Source: Paramecium octaurelia
Taxonomy: Eukaryota > Ciliophora > Oligohymenophorea > Peniculida > Parameciidae
NCBI GenBank assembly: GCA_905182995.1
Contig: CAJJDP010000071.1
Coordinates: 13,666-77,665, forward strand
Length of the DNA stretch: 64,000 nt
Reading direction: 5' to 3'
This document shows positions 1-13,924 of this stretch, piece after piece; position 1 is the first letter of the stretch, and the number at the start of each line of letters is the position of its first letter. The notes under the pieces are model-generated. The model did no database searches and was not told where the DNA came from. It worked only from the letters and a program-made list of their open reading frames with translations. The translations under genes were made by a program, and so were the position numbers.

Positions 1-521
1 AGGATAATAAAAAGCCAAATTAGATGGTCATTTAGATTCTGTAAGAACAATTTGTTACTCTCCTGATGGTACTACATTAGCATCTGGTAGTGAAGATAAC
101 TCTATCCGTTTATGGGATGTTAAGACAGGATAATAAAAAGCCAAATTAGATGGTCATTCACATTATGTTATGTCAGTCAATTTCTCTCCTGATGGTGCTA
201 CATTAGTATCGGCTAGTCAAGATAACACTATCCGCTTATGGGATGTTAAAATAGGACAACAAATTATACTTTAGGATAATAGTTATAAAGATATTTTAGC
301 ATAATTTAAGCCTTCAACATTTGGTATTTATTTTTCATTATTCTTTAGTTACCTCTTATATTACCATTCTAAAAACTTCTTAGAATCTCAATTTAGAAGC
401 TTAAGGAACTTTAATTTTGAAAGGAGAGCTTCTTGATTATTAGGGAAATGATTTACGATCATTATTTAGATCTAAAGGTAGTTTGATTTTAGAGAATGAA
501 CTCAAATAGAAACAAAATTGA
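1..521 (+). CDS. WD40-repeat protein, C-terminal part (5' end outside window)
   Basis: Reading GGA at 2-4 as frame, two near-identical WD40 blades follow one another (blade ends LWDVKTGQQ and LWDVKIGQQ, each preceded by a LDGH and SPDG turn), so the gene enters from outside the window. TAA and TAG are read as Gln. After the blades the frame would stop at 434, but splicing out a 25-nt intron (313-337, GTATTT...TTTAG) carries it to TGA 519-521 with a tail ending [16 protein letters not shown], a tail I recall from other Paramecium WD40 proteins. WD40 propellers are protein-binding scaffolds; no specific partner can be inferred. The near identity of the two blades suggests recent repeat expansion or conversion. 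Confidence 0.82.
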
Positions 522-1099
522 TCTTATTTAAAAAGCTTATTAAAAATACAATTTCAATTCAATTTTATTAATTATCTTGTTACTTGTTAATGTTTCCTTA
601 ACTAAATGGTTATAATATAATTTGTAACGATTTAACTTAAATTTAGAAGAGTTTCACTATACATACTAGATATAGATTTATGGTGTATCACTTTGTGGAT
701 TAAAATAACTAAATACAAAAATTACTTTGACCCTAAGAAGAAAATCTGTGATTTTTTTTCATGAATAAATTAGAAAATCTAAAAGTTGATTATGCTGACG
801 AATTCATTTAATTGTCTTTTTCTTAAACTAAGGCCTTAGAACTCGAAAATGTAGAAAATAAATCCTTAAAATTACAATTGTATCTTAATATAAAATGGAA
901 AAGGGAACATTAAAGAGAGTCAAAAATTTAACACTTTCGAATTGAGTAAGTTCAAAATTAAGCAAGTAATGTAATCTTATCAAGTATGCGGTCCAATAAA
1001 ATTCATTTCACTAAATTTGCATCAATACTCTCATTAACCATTTTTTTATGGTATTTTTCACAATAATTTGGCAAAAAAAACAACTTTTTTTTTAAATGA
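496..1099 (+). CDS. Hypothetical two-TM protein overlapping the WD40 3' end
   Basis: Splicing out two introns, 624-646 (23 nt, GTAACG...TTTAG) and 748-773 (26 nt, GTGATT...TTAG), gives an open frame of 184 codons to TGA 1097-1099; the exon lengths sum to a multiple of three. It has a hydrophobic segment near residues 20-38 (FNSILLIILLLVNVSLTKW), possibly a second hydrophobic stretch after the first intron (SLYILDIDLWCITLW), a charged middle and a C-terminal hydrophobic segment (FASILSLTIFLWYFSQQFG). The only in-frame ATG upstream of the membrane segment is at 496, inside the last exon of the WD40 gene, giving a 26-bp same-strand overlap. That is unusual, so this may be a gene that lost its true 5' end when WD40 sequence was joined upstream. 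Family not recognised. Confidence 0.45.
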
Positions 1100-1281
1100 A
1101 ATCAATATTTAAATAACTACATATTGAATTTACAAATAAGTATTAGAACTTAATAATTTTAGTTTTAACTTTATTATAATTGAATTATCAATTAATGATA
1201 ATAGCAATACAATGATATCTAAAAGAAGGTATTTGAGGATAAATTTAAATAGAATATATATATAATACCCAAAACCATTTG
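1100..1281. other. Intergenic, nothing recognised
   Basis: About 180 bp of AT-rich DNA after the membrane-protein stop. No open frame, RNA gene or repeat was recognised before the GC-rich block begins. Confidence 0.6.
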
Positions 1282-1466
1282 CCCTAGTAACAGGCAGAAC
1301 GAATCAAGCAAAACAGTCGGGCTTCCACCCTAGCAACAGGCAGAACAAGTCAACAAAACAGTCGGGCTTTCATAGCTCCGCGGAGTGGACAACGTTATCA
1401 CACACGTCAAAGCAGGTTTTATCCACAGAGTGGACAATGTTATCACAAACTTCAAGGGAGGTTTTA
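1282..1466. repeat. GC-rich block of two different 45-bp tandem pairs
   Basis: Two direct repeats start with CCCTAGYAACAGGCAGAAC (1282-1327 and 1328-1372). They are followed after 4 bp by two copies of another unit with the core GAGTGGACAAYGTTATCACA (1377-1421 and 1422-1466). All units are 45-46 bp and copies within a pair differ at a few positions. GC content is well above the surrounding DNA. No open frame explains it. The regular 45-bp period in two unrelated units suggests a minisatellite or regulatory array. Its function is unknown. Confidence 0.75.
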
Positions 1467-2120
1467 TAAATTTTACCTAGTTAGCAACCAATCAAAAAAA
1501 GGTATTTGGGAATGAAGGCCTTTCGGAATTCGCCTTTTTGGATTTTTTGCCTTCTAGTAACTAATTGAGCTAACCCCATTGAACCAGACTTTATATGTAT
1601 TTGTAAGAAATTTTTTTCCTAATCAAAAAATTTTTTATATCTACTTCGAGGAGTCAAGGTGACAAAAAATTGAGTGAGGTGAAAGACACTAATAAAATGG
1701 GACTATCCCAAATGTATAATTCTGTTTCTGTAATTGAGGTTAAAAAATGCATTATAAATTAATTATGGAATTTGGTAAGAAAGAGAAAAACAATTAGATG
1801 AGGAAACAAAATATTGTTTTAAGTATTGTAGTTATGGAAATTTAGAAATTAAATAACTCATTAAGACATATATTTGGATAGAAAAGTTATTAAATCATTT
1901 GTAAAAAAGATTTGTGTAAAAAAAGAGGAAGTTAACAAAAAAGTATAAAATTTTAATATATCACAGGGAGAAAAATAGTAGAAGGAATTGAAATAAAGGA
2001 TGTAATATGATATAAAGAAAAGCATAAATAAATTAGAAGAATCTTAAAAAAAACTAGGGTTCAGCTATTTATTTAATACAAGACGTATTAAATTATATGT
2101 AAAGGAAATTGTTGATAAAA
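1467..2120. other. Gene-free AT-rich stretch
   Basis: AT-rich sequence with frequent TGA in all frames. A short palindrome-like GC-richer patch near 1515-1550 (GGCCTTTCGGAATTCGCC) stands out, but no coding frame or RNA gene was recognised. Confidence 0.5.
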
Positions 2121-2550
2121 ATGAATAGATTTGAGGATGCTTTAGAAAATTTAGTTGTAGTAATTTAACATTATTTTATTATTTTTATTTTAAAATTTTA
2201 GATAAATTTTTAGATTGGATGATGCTTTGCAAAATTTTAATTAAGCAATTTCTAAGAATCTAGAAAATTCTAACTTTTATTTTGGTAAATGTATAAAGAA
2301 TGATGATTCTTAGCTAATTCATTAATAAAAACCAACAAACCTGCAGACACATTGGAAATTTAGATTTGGCAATTGATAAAATATTGAAAATTCTGTCTAT
2401 TTTTAGAGCAAAGGTAAAATTAATGATAGTTTATTTCTTAGCGATAAATTATTTTTCACTATTTTTGACCAAATGAATAGACTTGAGGAAGCTTTATAAA
2501 ATTTTGATGCATCAATTTTTAAAAATTCTGACTATTATAATGAGAAATGT
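2121..2550 (+). pseudogene. Decayed TPR-repeat gene
   Basis: Three fragments of tetratricopeptide repeat lie in different frames: NRFEDALENL at 2121, RLDDALQNFNQAISKN with NLENSNFYFGKC near 2215-2290, and DQMNRLEEALQNFD with NSDYYNEKC near 2467-2550. These match the A-L-E-N-F-D-x-A-I-x-K-N-P-E-N-S-D-Y-Y pattern of Paramecium TPR proteins. The pieces are separated by in-frame TGAs and frame changes that do not look like 18-30 nt introns, so this is a broken host gene, not a spliced one. The 3' part is present again at 3790-4064 because of the duplication described separately. Confidence 0.65.
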
Positions 2551-5302
2551 AAAATTATTTATTTATGATTTCTTGGCTGCTTCATTATTTTAATGTGTTA
2601 AATTAGAAATATTAGCAATTAAGAAAAATCCAGACAACTCTCCATATCAAATTTGCAATTATTTATAAAATTTTTAGCCTATATTTTATTTGTTTTATTT
2701 ATTACATAATAATGAAAAATTGAGCAAACTTTTAGAAAGAATTTAAAATTTTACCTAAAGATTTTATGAAAATCAAATATAATAATACCTTTATGATAAC
2801 ACATTTTTTTGGTTCTAAATAATCTTTTCAAGTAAATTAAATAAGCTTAAAATTAGAAATAATGATACTAGCTGTATCCTTATTTGTGCAATCATTATTT
2901 ATTACATAATTCAATAATCAATACTACTCTTATTCTGGCTTGTTAAATTCTTTGAGAATAATTAAAAATCTTAATCTTTGACTTTGATGAAATGACACCT
3001 CCAATTAACAATTTATTGTAATTTAACAGCTTCCAAATAAACCCTATAAATATCAAAGTTCGCATACAAATAAAGTTGTAAGGTGTAAGAGGAATTTCAA
3101 CAATTCGAGGATTTGCTTATCGTAATATCTGTTTTTAATCAAATTCAACTCAATAATTCTTCTTACTAAATATTTCACTAAATTTTAAATCAAATTAGTG
3201 ATAAACTTCAAAGAATTTATCTTAACTTTTTTAGAAAAGAACTCTAAACATCAATAATTTTAGTTATCATAATAATATTAGAATTAAAGTTACTAATTAA
3301 TAAACTCTTCCTTTATATGATACTGTCCCTATTTATTTTATTGATTGTGAATCTCCTTTATATCTTTAATCAACTTTCCTTTGTTTTATTGTTTTATCTT
3401 TCCCAATAATTCTTTGTCACCTCCAACCTCTTCAAATGAGAATTTTTCTTCCAATTCTCCAAAGTCATTCTAAAATAATTTAAGCTAATTCCTCTAGGTC
3501 AGAAACACTAGGAATATAACATTAGATACAGCATGCAGCTGCAAAAAATGATGTGCAAATTCTTTTGTACCTGAAATTCTACTGCTGTTATATGATATTC
3601 TAACTAAACTACAAATGACTACACCAAAATATCAGTAGTTCAATTTGTTAATTTAGCTTTATATTACTTATTTGTTAATCCAACATGAAATATTTGAAAT
3701 AGAGACAGGTCACTATAAGATTTTTTTCATGAGTGTTTTATCAAATCAATTTATTTAAGCAGATATAGCAAAGTGAAATGCTTTATTGNTTTATTTTGGT
3801 AAATGTATAAAGAATGATGATTCTTAGCTAATTCATTAATAAAAACCAACAAACCTGCAGACACATTGGAAATTTAGATTTGGCAATTGATAAAATATTG
3901 AAAATTCTGTCTATTTTTAGAGCAAAGGTAAAATTAATGATAGTTTATTTCTTAGCGATAAATTATTTTTCACTATTTTTGACCAAATGAATAGACTTGA
4001 GGAAGCTTTATAAAATTTTGATGCATCAATTTTTAAAAATTCTGACTATTATAATGAGAAATGTAAAATTATTTATTTATGATTTCTTGGCTGCTTCATT
4101 ATTTTAATGTGTTAAATTAGAAATATTAGCAATTAAGAAAAATCCAGACAACTCTCCATATCAAATTTGCAATTATTTATAAAATTTTTAGCCTATATTT
4201 TATTTGTTTTATTTATTACATAATAATGAAAAATTGAGCAAACTTTTAGAAAGAATTTAAAATTTTACCTAAAGATTTTATGAAAATCAAATATAATAAT
4301 ACCTTTATGATAACACATTTTTTTGGTTCTAAATAATCTTTTCAAGTAAATTAAATAAGCTTAAAATTAGAAATAATGATACTAGCTGTATCCTTATTTG
4401 TGCAATCATTATTTATTACATAATTCAATAATCAATACTACTCTTATTCTGGCTTGTTAAATTCTTTGAGAATAATTAAAAATCTTAATCTTTGACTTTG
4501 ATGAAATGACACCTCCAATTAACAATTTATTGTAATTTAACAGCTTCCAAATAAACCCTATAAATATCAAAGTTCGCATACAAATAAAGTTGTAAGGTGT
4601 AAGAGGAATTTCAACAATTCGAGGATTTGCTTATCGTAATATCTGTTTTTAATCAAATTCAACTCAATAATTCTTCTTACTAAATATTTCACTAAATTTT
4701 AAATCAAATTAGTGATAAACTTCAAAGAATTTATCTTAACTTTTTTAGAAAAGAACTCTAAACATCAATAATTTTAGTTATCATAATAATATTAGAATTA
4801 AAGTTACTAATTAATAAACTCTTCCTTTATATGATACTGTCCCTATTTATTTTATTGATTGTGAATCTCCTTTATATCTTTAATCAACTTTCCTTTGTTT
4901 TATTGTTTTATCTTTCCCAATAATTCTTTGTCACCTCCAACCTCTTCAAATGAGAATTTTTCTTCCAATTCTCCAAAGTCATTCTAAAATAATTTAAGCT
5001 AATTCCTCTAGGTCAGAAACACTAGGAATATAACATTAGATACAGCATGCAGCTGCAAAAAATGATGTGCAAATTCTTTTGTACCTGAAATTCTACTGCT
5101 GTTATATGATATTCTAACTAAACTACAAATGACTACACCAAAATATCAGTAGTTCAATTTGTTAATTTAGCTTTATATTACTTATTTGTTAATCCAACAT
5201 GAAATATTTGAAATAGAGACAGGTCACTATAAGATTTTTTTCATGAGTGTTTTATCAAATCAATTTATTTAAGCAGATATAGCAAAGTGAAATGCTTTAT
5301 TG
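2276..5302. repeat. Exact 1,513-bp direct duplication flanking one N (probable misassembly)
   Basis: Bases 2276-3788 recur at 3790-5302 with a constant offset of 1,514. I found no difference by eye over the stretches compared, including both ends. The only base between the copies is the N at 3789. Two contigs that both end in the same sequence and were scaffolded without merging would give exactly this picture. A biological tandem duplication would not be expected to place its junction at the only N in the window. The true length of this region is probably about 1.5 kb shorter. Confidence 0.9.
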
Positions 5303-8088
5303 TATATGTATAAATATTTGACCATATGTATAGAAATAAAATAAAAGGTGATATACTTAATTTCAAACTATCAGTTTTTCCTTTAAATAGCGCTTAAAAA
5401 ATGGTTAAAGGACTAAATTTAACAATAATTTCGATACATTCTCTTCAGCTTACTTCTTATTTTTGTGTTGAAAGTTTTTGCGCATAAGCACTTGAAACCA
5501 ATATTGCCTTCTAGTTTTTCAGCAAATATAATCCAAAAGTAAGGGGAGGTGGTAAATGAAAATCCCCCATAATTGAGGTTAATGTGAAAGTCTTTTTATT
5601 ACCTGTTCTCTGAATTGCTCGGATAAATAGTAGCCAATGATAAATACCGATGGCATCATGTAAAGTAGGCCTTTAGATATTTGGCCTTCTTGATTTCAAT
5701 CCTATGGAAATGATTTATCAATCACTTCCTAGTTTGGAATAAAACTCAAAATTCTCTGCAAAATTTCACTTGAATACCTCCTACTATTTTCTCTTGACGA
5801 CTTCTACTCTCACAGTGAAATTTGGTCAATGTTGTTGAACGTGTATGGAGTTATTGGTATTACAAAAAAATAAGTGTGTCTTGCATAGCTTTAAATAATT
5901 GAATCAGTTTGACACGTAAATCAATGCTCATAATATTACAAGTATATTTAGAATGTCTTAGATCATTGTAGCTGTAATGTTAAAGAAATTATAGATATCC
6001 TTTTGTTTTATTATATTTGTATTTTTGCAAAAATACAAGAGGCAGTTATAATTACTTTTGCATGGCATTTAGGAATGCTTCTTTTATATTCGCCGATGTT
6101 GAATTGTTGGTCTGGTAATATATCTTTTATTTCCATATAATTTTATTAACTTTAATTATATGAACTGAAATGTCTAAAATTCTTTCTGCTTTTGAACCTT
6201 ATTTAATTTAATTTTTGGTAAGTGTACAACAACTCCAATATATCGGTTGAAAAGTTAAATATGCAAGTTCTGAAATATGCCCTCCTAGATAATACATGAT
6301 GAAAATGCGAAATACTAGAGTTTCCATTTATGTAATACAAGATCATCATTAAACTAGAATTTGATAATAACAATACTTCTTGAATTGTTTATTAATTCCA
6401 GCTTGTATTTGGTCTTTGCTTTTTGCCTTCAACTAAATTTTGCTTTGTTTATTTTAAAAAATCAGCTCATCCTCTTTTAAAAATTATTCTTTCTATTATT
6501 CTGACCTTGCTTAACGCTTTTATGTAGTGAAGACCTGGTTTCATAGTTGACTCACCTGTAGAACACCCAACACAGAATGAATTGCAAGTTGAAGAATAAG
6601 TTGCTCTAACATAACAATCCATATAGCCATTTTTACAGGATAGCATTTCCACTAGTCATAATGCATTACAGGAAGCAACAAGGCACAAAATTTAATCTTA
6701 CATAATTGAAACGTTTTGATAGGTAGGCGATTATAGTTTTCTATGTATTGAAATTAATTTTTGCTGTGTAGTTTTGAGTTCTACTATGTAAGTAGAAGTC
6801 GCAAAAATAGAGCATTGATAAATCGCAAGAGCCTCAATGCAGAAGTAATCCAGGTATCTTTTATTCTAGTGATGTCTCTGGCAATCTAGTATAACCTCCT
6901 TACAATAGTGCTGATTTAGGAAAATTTAATCATGCTCATGTGTCTCCAGCCTACTTTTACAAAAAAGAGATTAAATGCTTATATTGTAGGATTAAAGTAT
7001 ATCTAGATAGATATTTTGTAATTGAGAGATTGACTTAGATTAAATTGTTTTTAGTGCACTTAAAACTGTACTGATATTGGCAACATAGCAACAAGGTGGG
7101 GATTTGTGAATTATTTTCTGCACCATTTAAAAATGTTTCACTTTTATCTATTGGATTCATTAAGGAGGAAAAGTGGTACCCTATATAATAAATTACTCTT
7201 AAAAGTTTCATCACTCTCTTTGATTGTTGAATGTTGCTGTTATCAAGGAGCAGTTTAAAAACTTGCTATCATGTCAATTCTCAAAATTTTTTATTTTGTT
7301 AATTTATTGCTAAAATTTCATTTTGTTTTTCGAACAAAGCGCTTTTTTTTCATAGACCACAACAATGTATTAAGTTCAATTCATAATAAAAACTGACCTA
7401 TTATTGACCTTTAAAACACAATCAAACAGTCTAATGTAAAAGTTGCCAATTTGTATTATATGCCAATATAGTCAAACAAAGAAATTTAGATAATGAAACA
7501 TAATAAAGATAATTACTTCTTTATGATAATAAAAAAGGAAAGCTTAATCAATTACAACTTCAATTATTAAATTGTATTCCTCATAATTCTTTAGTAATCT
7601 TAGTAAATACACATTTTATTCAAAAAAACAAAGTTTCAACAATTTTTATTGTTTTTTGAATTATGATATTGATTAATCATGGCTTGATGAGAGAAGCACA
7701 TGCCTTTTTTCATTCATTCTAATCTTTAGAAAAAATCTGAATGGCAATTTATTTTTAGGAACAATAGCATCAACCTCCTTGGTTTATTCAAAAAAAATTA
7801 AATCTTCATAAAAATCCAAAAATAGAGTTCTTAGGAACTTATTTTTATTACATTTAAGAGGCTATTATAATTTTGATTTTATTATATGTTCACATTTGAA
7901 CTAATCTTATGACTATATGAAAAATTCATGAATAAATAATATGAATTGAAAATTTTTAATACATAATATTCGGATAGATTTGTGTATTTGGAAATATAAT
8001 ACATTTCGTAAAATATAAATTTTGATATAGATCAAACATTCAAATAATTATAAATAATTACCTATTAAATAGAATGAAATAATGTTAA
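5303..8088. other. 2.8-kb gene-poor region
   Basis: No convincing coding frame was found with TGA as sole stop. TGA is common in every frame, whereas it is absent inside genes elsewhere in the window. Short open stretches such as 6467-6652 on the minus strand show no family resemblance. Base composition is more mixed than in true intergenic DNA here, which would fit decayed coding sequence. No tRNA, rRNA or transposon signature was recognised. Confidence 0.5.
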
Positions 8089-9843
8089 ATGATTGAGTCA
8101 CAACATGAGCTGGTTTGCTCAAATAATCATTAAGATTAATCTATTATTTTGGTTGATTTGGATGAAGGAATTAAAAAAAACGAAAGATTGAAGTGTCCTT
8201 CTTGTTTAATATCAATAAGGGGAAAAATCAATGGTATTTCATATTAAGAAGCTATTACAAAGATATAGGAACTAAAGGACTAGTTATTCCATGAGAAGAC
8301 AATATATATAAATTGTAAACTTGATTAAATAAAATTTTTTCAAGACCATCTAGAAAATACTAAATCATTAGTTATACAAAAATTTGAACAAATCTTAAAT
8401 CATTTGGAGTTATAGAAAAAAACATTGCTTGAATTAAATTAAAAATCTTCCTATTACAGTCTTTTAGAAGAAATTGATAAAATTAACATTTCTAATTCAT
8501 ATTTGTTTTAGATTGAGAAAAAAGAATTTATAGTATAAGTTAGAGAATTAATACATACTTTTTAAAAAAAAACTCATCAAAATGTAGAATTTTTAAAGAA
8601 TTTATTAAATGATGAAAAGGCTTAAATCATGATTGATAACATTATTAGCTAAAATGAAGAGGACAATCTTGATACCTAAGAAGGAAGTAATCAATCTTTA
8701 ATTAGTGAGAATAAATTATTATATACGTCTAGCAATTCATAAAGTTTAATGACTCAAAATACTAATGAATAGTAAGAAAGGTTGGCATCCAAATTATCAT
8801 CATCAAGTGTAATTGCTAAAGAAGAAATTAATGAGAAATCGGAAACTATAAATTATAAATTAATCAGTTAAACATAATAGAAGGAAATTTGTACAGGGAT
8901 TGCAATTAATAGAGATGGCTCTCTTATAGCTGCATCATGCAATAATGATATCAAAATATGGAAATTTAAAGATGGAATTTTGATTGATTAAAAAATACTA
9001 CTAAAAGGGCATGAGAGCGTTGTTTTTTGTATAATATTCAGTAAGAAAATCGATTTTTTTGTATCAGGAGGAATGGACAATTCAATTAGATGTTGGATTG
9101 ATAGAAATAAAAAATCATGGTTTAGTTCTCATAGTTGGGAGGGTTCAAAAGCATTTACATAGCACTCTAATTCAATCTTATGTCTGCTATTGAATGAAAA
9201 GGAAGATGAACTTTTATCTTCGAGTAGCGATCATTCAATTAAAATTTGGAACGTTAAGAGTGGAGATAACATAATTGAGTATAAATATTCTCTAAACAAA
9301 CACACAAATCAAGTATTTTAGATATCTTTGAATTCAACTGATACTGAGATGGTATCTTGCAGTGAAGATAGATGTATAATAATCTGGAGTAAAAATGGGA
9401 ACAATCAATGGGAGTTCAAATATATTATTAATCAAGATGTAGATGAATATGGACTGAGAATTAATTATTGTTCTGATGATACGATTATATGGTGCTAAAA
9501 TTCAAAACCAATTGCTCAGGTTTTTAGATTAGAGAATGGAATTTTCTAGCATAAGCCTGACTTAAGTATTAAATTAAAGCCCTTTGTTGATTCAGAATTT
9601 GGAAGCGACTATTGTTTCTTCCCTTCAAAATATAATTCTACAACACAAACTTTAATTCTTAAATAAAATAAGTATATTTATAGAATTAAAAAATCAAAGA
9701 ATGATTCATTTTATATAGATGGCGATGTGATTGTAAATAACGCAGCAAGTTGCTATGGAACGATTTAAGATGATCAGAAATATATAGTCATTTGGAATAA
9801 AGAATCTTCCTAAATGCAAGTTTATAAAGCCAACTATGAATGA
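8089..9843 (+). CDS. WD40-repeat protein with N-terminal Cys/His module
   Basis: A single uninterrupted frame of 584 codons from ATG 8089 to TGA 9841-9843, intronless as read. The N-terminus (MIESQHELVCSNNH, then NERLKCPSCL) has paired Cys/His that could bind zinc. Next comes a charged, coiled region (about residues 60-270). The C-terminal half holds WD40 blades, with motifs IKIWKF, IRCWID, IKIWNV and IIIWSK. I recall the same N-terminal signature in a large Paramecium-specific WD40 family. The role is probably scaffolding; no partner can be named. It is not a close copy of the WD40 gene at the left edge. Confidence 0.85.
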
Positions 9844-10254
9844 ATTAGATTTAAAATATAAATACATATATATTGACATTAGGTTGAAAAACCCAATAAT
9901 TTTTCTCTTAAAATTGTTAATTTTAGCCTTACCTTTTCTTATAAAAGCACGATATATAAGTTTAATAATTTCAATATACGTTCTAATATTTAATCTCAAG
10001 ATATATATTTTAGCCAATGCTTTGAAATATGATTTTATTAATAAAAAATAGAGTTAAATAGTAATATGAATGATCATTTTAAAACAACTTTCAAAAGTTA
10101 ACTATTAATTTTATTGAGTCATAAAGGCTATCCAACATTAATATGCAACAATTATTTATAATTGATATCACTTATCTTTATTTAAGAATATTTGAGTATA
10201 ATATATACATTTGGATTATCTTTTTTCTTTTAATATAATAATATTTTCATTAAT
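9844..10254. other. Intergenic, 411 bp
   Basis: Very AT-rich spacer between two same-strand genes. It should hold the 3' end of the WD40 gene and the promoter of the VPS9 gene, but no motif could be identified. Open stretches on both strands here are low-complexity. Confidence 0.6.
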
Positions 10255-11689
10255 ATGGGAAATGAATCATCAAAAAATGAAACATAGGATTCTTCTGAAT
10301 TACTCTTAAGTATATTTTCTAATCACATCAGGCCAACATACAAAGACGATTGAGTCATCTTAGGTTGAAAATTCTAACATATTTGTTTATGAAAACAAAA
10401 TAAAATATTGTTTTCTTTCATGTAATTGTTTTGGTTTGATAAAAACTCAAATAGTTGAGATATAACTTTCTTGGATTAATTATACCTTAAGAAAATTAAA
10501 TAGAAGTCAATATAAACATTAAGCATGGTCAGATCTTATAAAATAAAGATTGCATAATATAGATTTAAATAATTTTGAAGATCAACAAGCAATTTATTTA
10601 AACAACGTAAGAATGATTATAAGTAATTACGAAACAAATCCTTTGATTTATAAAAACAAAATTTCAAATCAATTTGAAGATACAGAAATTTCGAAAATTA
10701 ACATTTTTGAGTATTATGAGGAAGAAGTCAATACTATTTTTGAAGATAGAAAAAAATCGGGTATAATTGAAAAAAAATTCTTTAGAGAAGTTATGGGAGC
10801 TATTAATTAATAAATTAAAGTAACTGGGCATCCTTGTGGATTGATCTTACAAACATTTTAAAATTATATCATAAATTATACTGGACCTTAAGTTTGGTTT
10901 AGAGATTCATTCAAAAGAGATAAATATAAAGATCAATTAGTTAAAAGCACAGAACTTTGTGACGAAATAATTGAATTTCTTAAATTCTTTGTCAATTGCA
11001 TAGAGAGTTATTATATGATTGATAAGTTTGTCTAATCAACTCATCTATTAAATTGTTTTACTAGCACAAATAACATAGCATTTGTAATTAACATACTGTT
11101 TTTGGATGAAAGAATATATCTCAAAATTTTGAAGAGTTTTTCTGAGCTCTATTCTTTTGAAAATTATCAATATTAATTGAGCTTGAAAATTTTAAAATAG
11201 AATACAATTACTGATTTTGATGTAAATTTGTAATTATAATTGAACTTTCAACCTTAAATGTCATATGAAATTTAATAAGATAATTTAAAAGGTAATCCAT
11301 CAATCTAATATTCTGATTATGAAGATTTTAATTAGCCATATTAATCAGCAATCAACATGTTAAAATAATTGGAGCAGGTGCAATCACCAGCAAATTAATT
11401 GAAAATTATCTCTAAAACTTTTAAATAAATTAATTTTTGCATAAGTGATTATTATGAAAAACATCCTGAACTTGAAGCTTTAAAGAGCTATGGTACCGAT
11501 GATATTGTTCCTATATTAACATATATCATCGTTAAATGCAACATACAAAACTTTGGCATAATTTTAAAAGTATTATATAATATTGAATCAGATTATCGAA
11601 GCCTTTACACCAAAATAAATTATGACTGGAATACTTGGATATTATTTAGTTACAACAATGGGATGTTATTAGAGAATTTCATAATTTGA
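10255..11689 (+). CDS. VPS9-domain protein, predicted Rab5-type GEF, N-myristoylated
   Basis: Exons sum to 470 codons after removing one 22-nt intron (10310-10331, GTATATT...ATCAG). The start MGNESSKN is a good N-myristoylation signal (Gly2, Ser6), suggesting membrane attachment. The C-terminal part contains SYGTDDIVPILTYIIVKCNI, matching the conserved core of VPS9 domains (acidic pair before P-x-L-x-Y-x-x-x-K). VPS9 domains catalyse GDP/GTP exchange on Rab5-family GTPases in early endocytosis. The expected C-terminal helix after the core is short here, and the frame ends about 45 residues later. The N-terminal 350 residues show no other recognisable domain. Confidence 0.72.
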
Positions 11690-12055
11690 AAAATCTTAGT
11701 AAATTAGACAAACCCTATAAAAGGCAAAATCTGAGATTGAAAGTGTGAATCTCAATTAATTTTAAACAAAAGTTCTTAGTTCTGATTAACTGAAATCTGA
11801 CATTATTAAGGCTTAAGTTATTTATAAATGAAATTAACAGTATCAAAAAAATATTATTTAATCAATTACGCCGTTATTGTGTTCAACCATACTGTGTCTT
11901 TACTTGAATGTTATTGCAGAATGAATCTATTAGTTCTAAAAACAGTTAAGCAATCTTCCAATATCATAAAGTTGTTTTAAGGGGTAATAAATCAACAATT
12001 AAGAAGAGAAGAAAATTAAAATTTTTATCAAACTAATTATAATTTATTATTATTA
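11690..12055. other. Intergenic, 366 bp
   Basis: AT-rich spacer between the VPS9 and CDPK genes. No coding frame or RNA gene recognised. Confidence 0.6.
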
Positions 12056-13812
<1,757 letters not shown>

Positions 13813-13924
13813 ACTAATTTGATAATTTGCAATTAATGTATATATATTGCATTGATTAAATAAATATAATTATAAACATCCGTTGCAAGTTTAAATATGT
13901 TAATTGAATAATCAATTAGGGATT

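Noticed and set aside
1515-1550. Possible cloning-vector trace around GGAATTCGCC
   Set aside because: It resembles a vector junction for only about ten bases and then diverges; no polylinker follows.
6467-6652. Cys-rich 61-codon minus-strand stretch in the gene desert
   Set aside because: The Cys spacing matches no known small Cys-rich family, and the surroundings are full of TGA in all frames.
9706-10051. Two overlapping open stretches on both strands after the WD40 gene
   Set aside because: Both are Ile/Lys/Tyr-rich and follow from AT richness. The plus one overlaps the WD40 stop, and neither has splice or family support.
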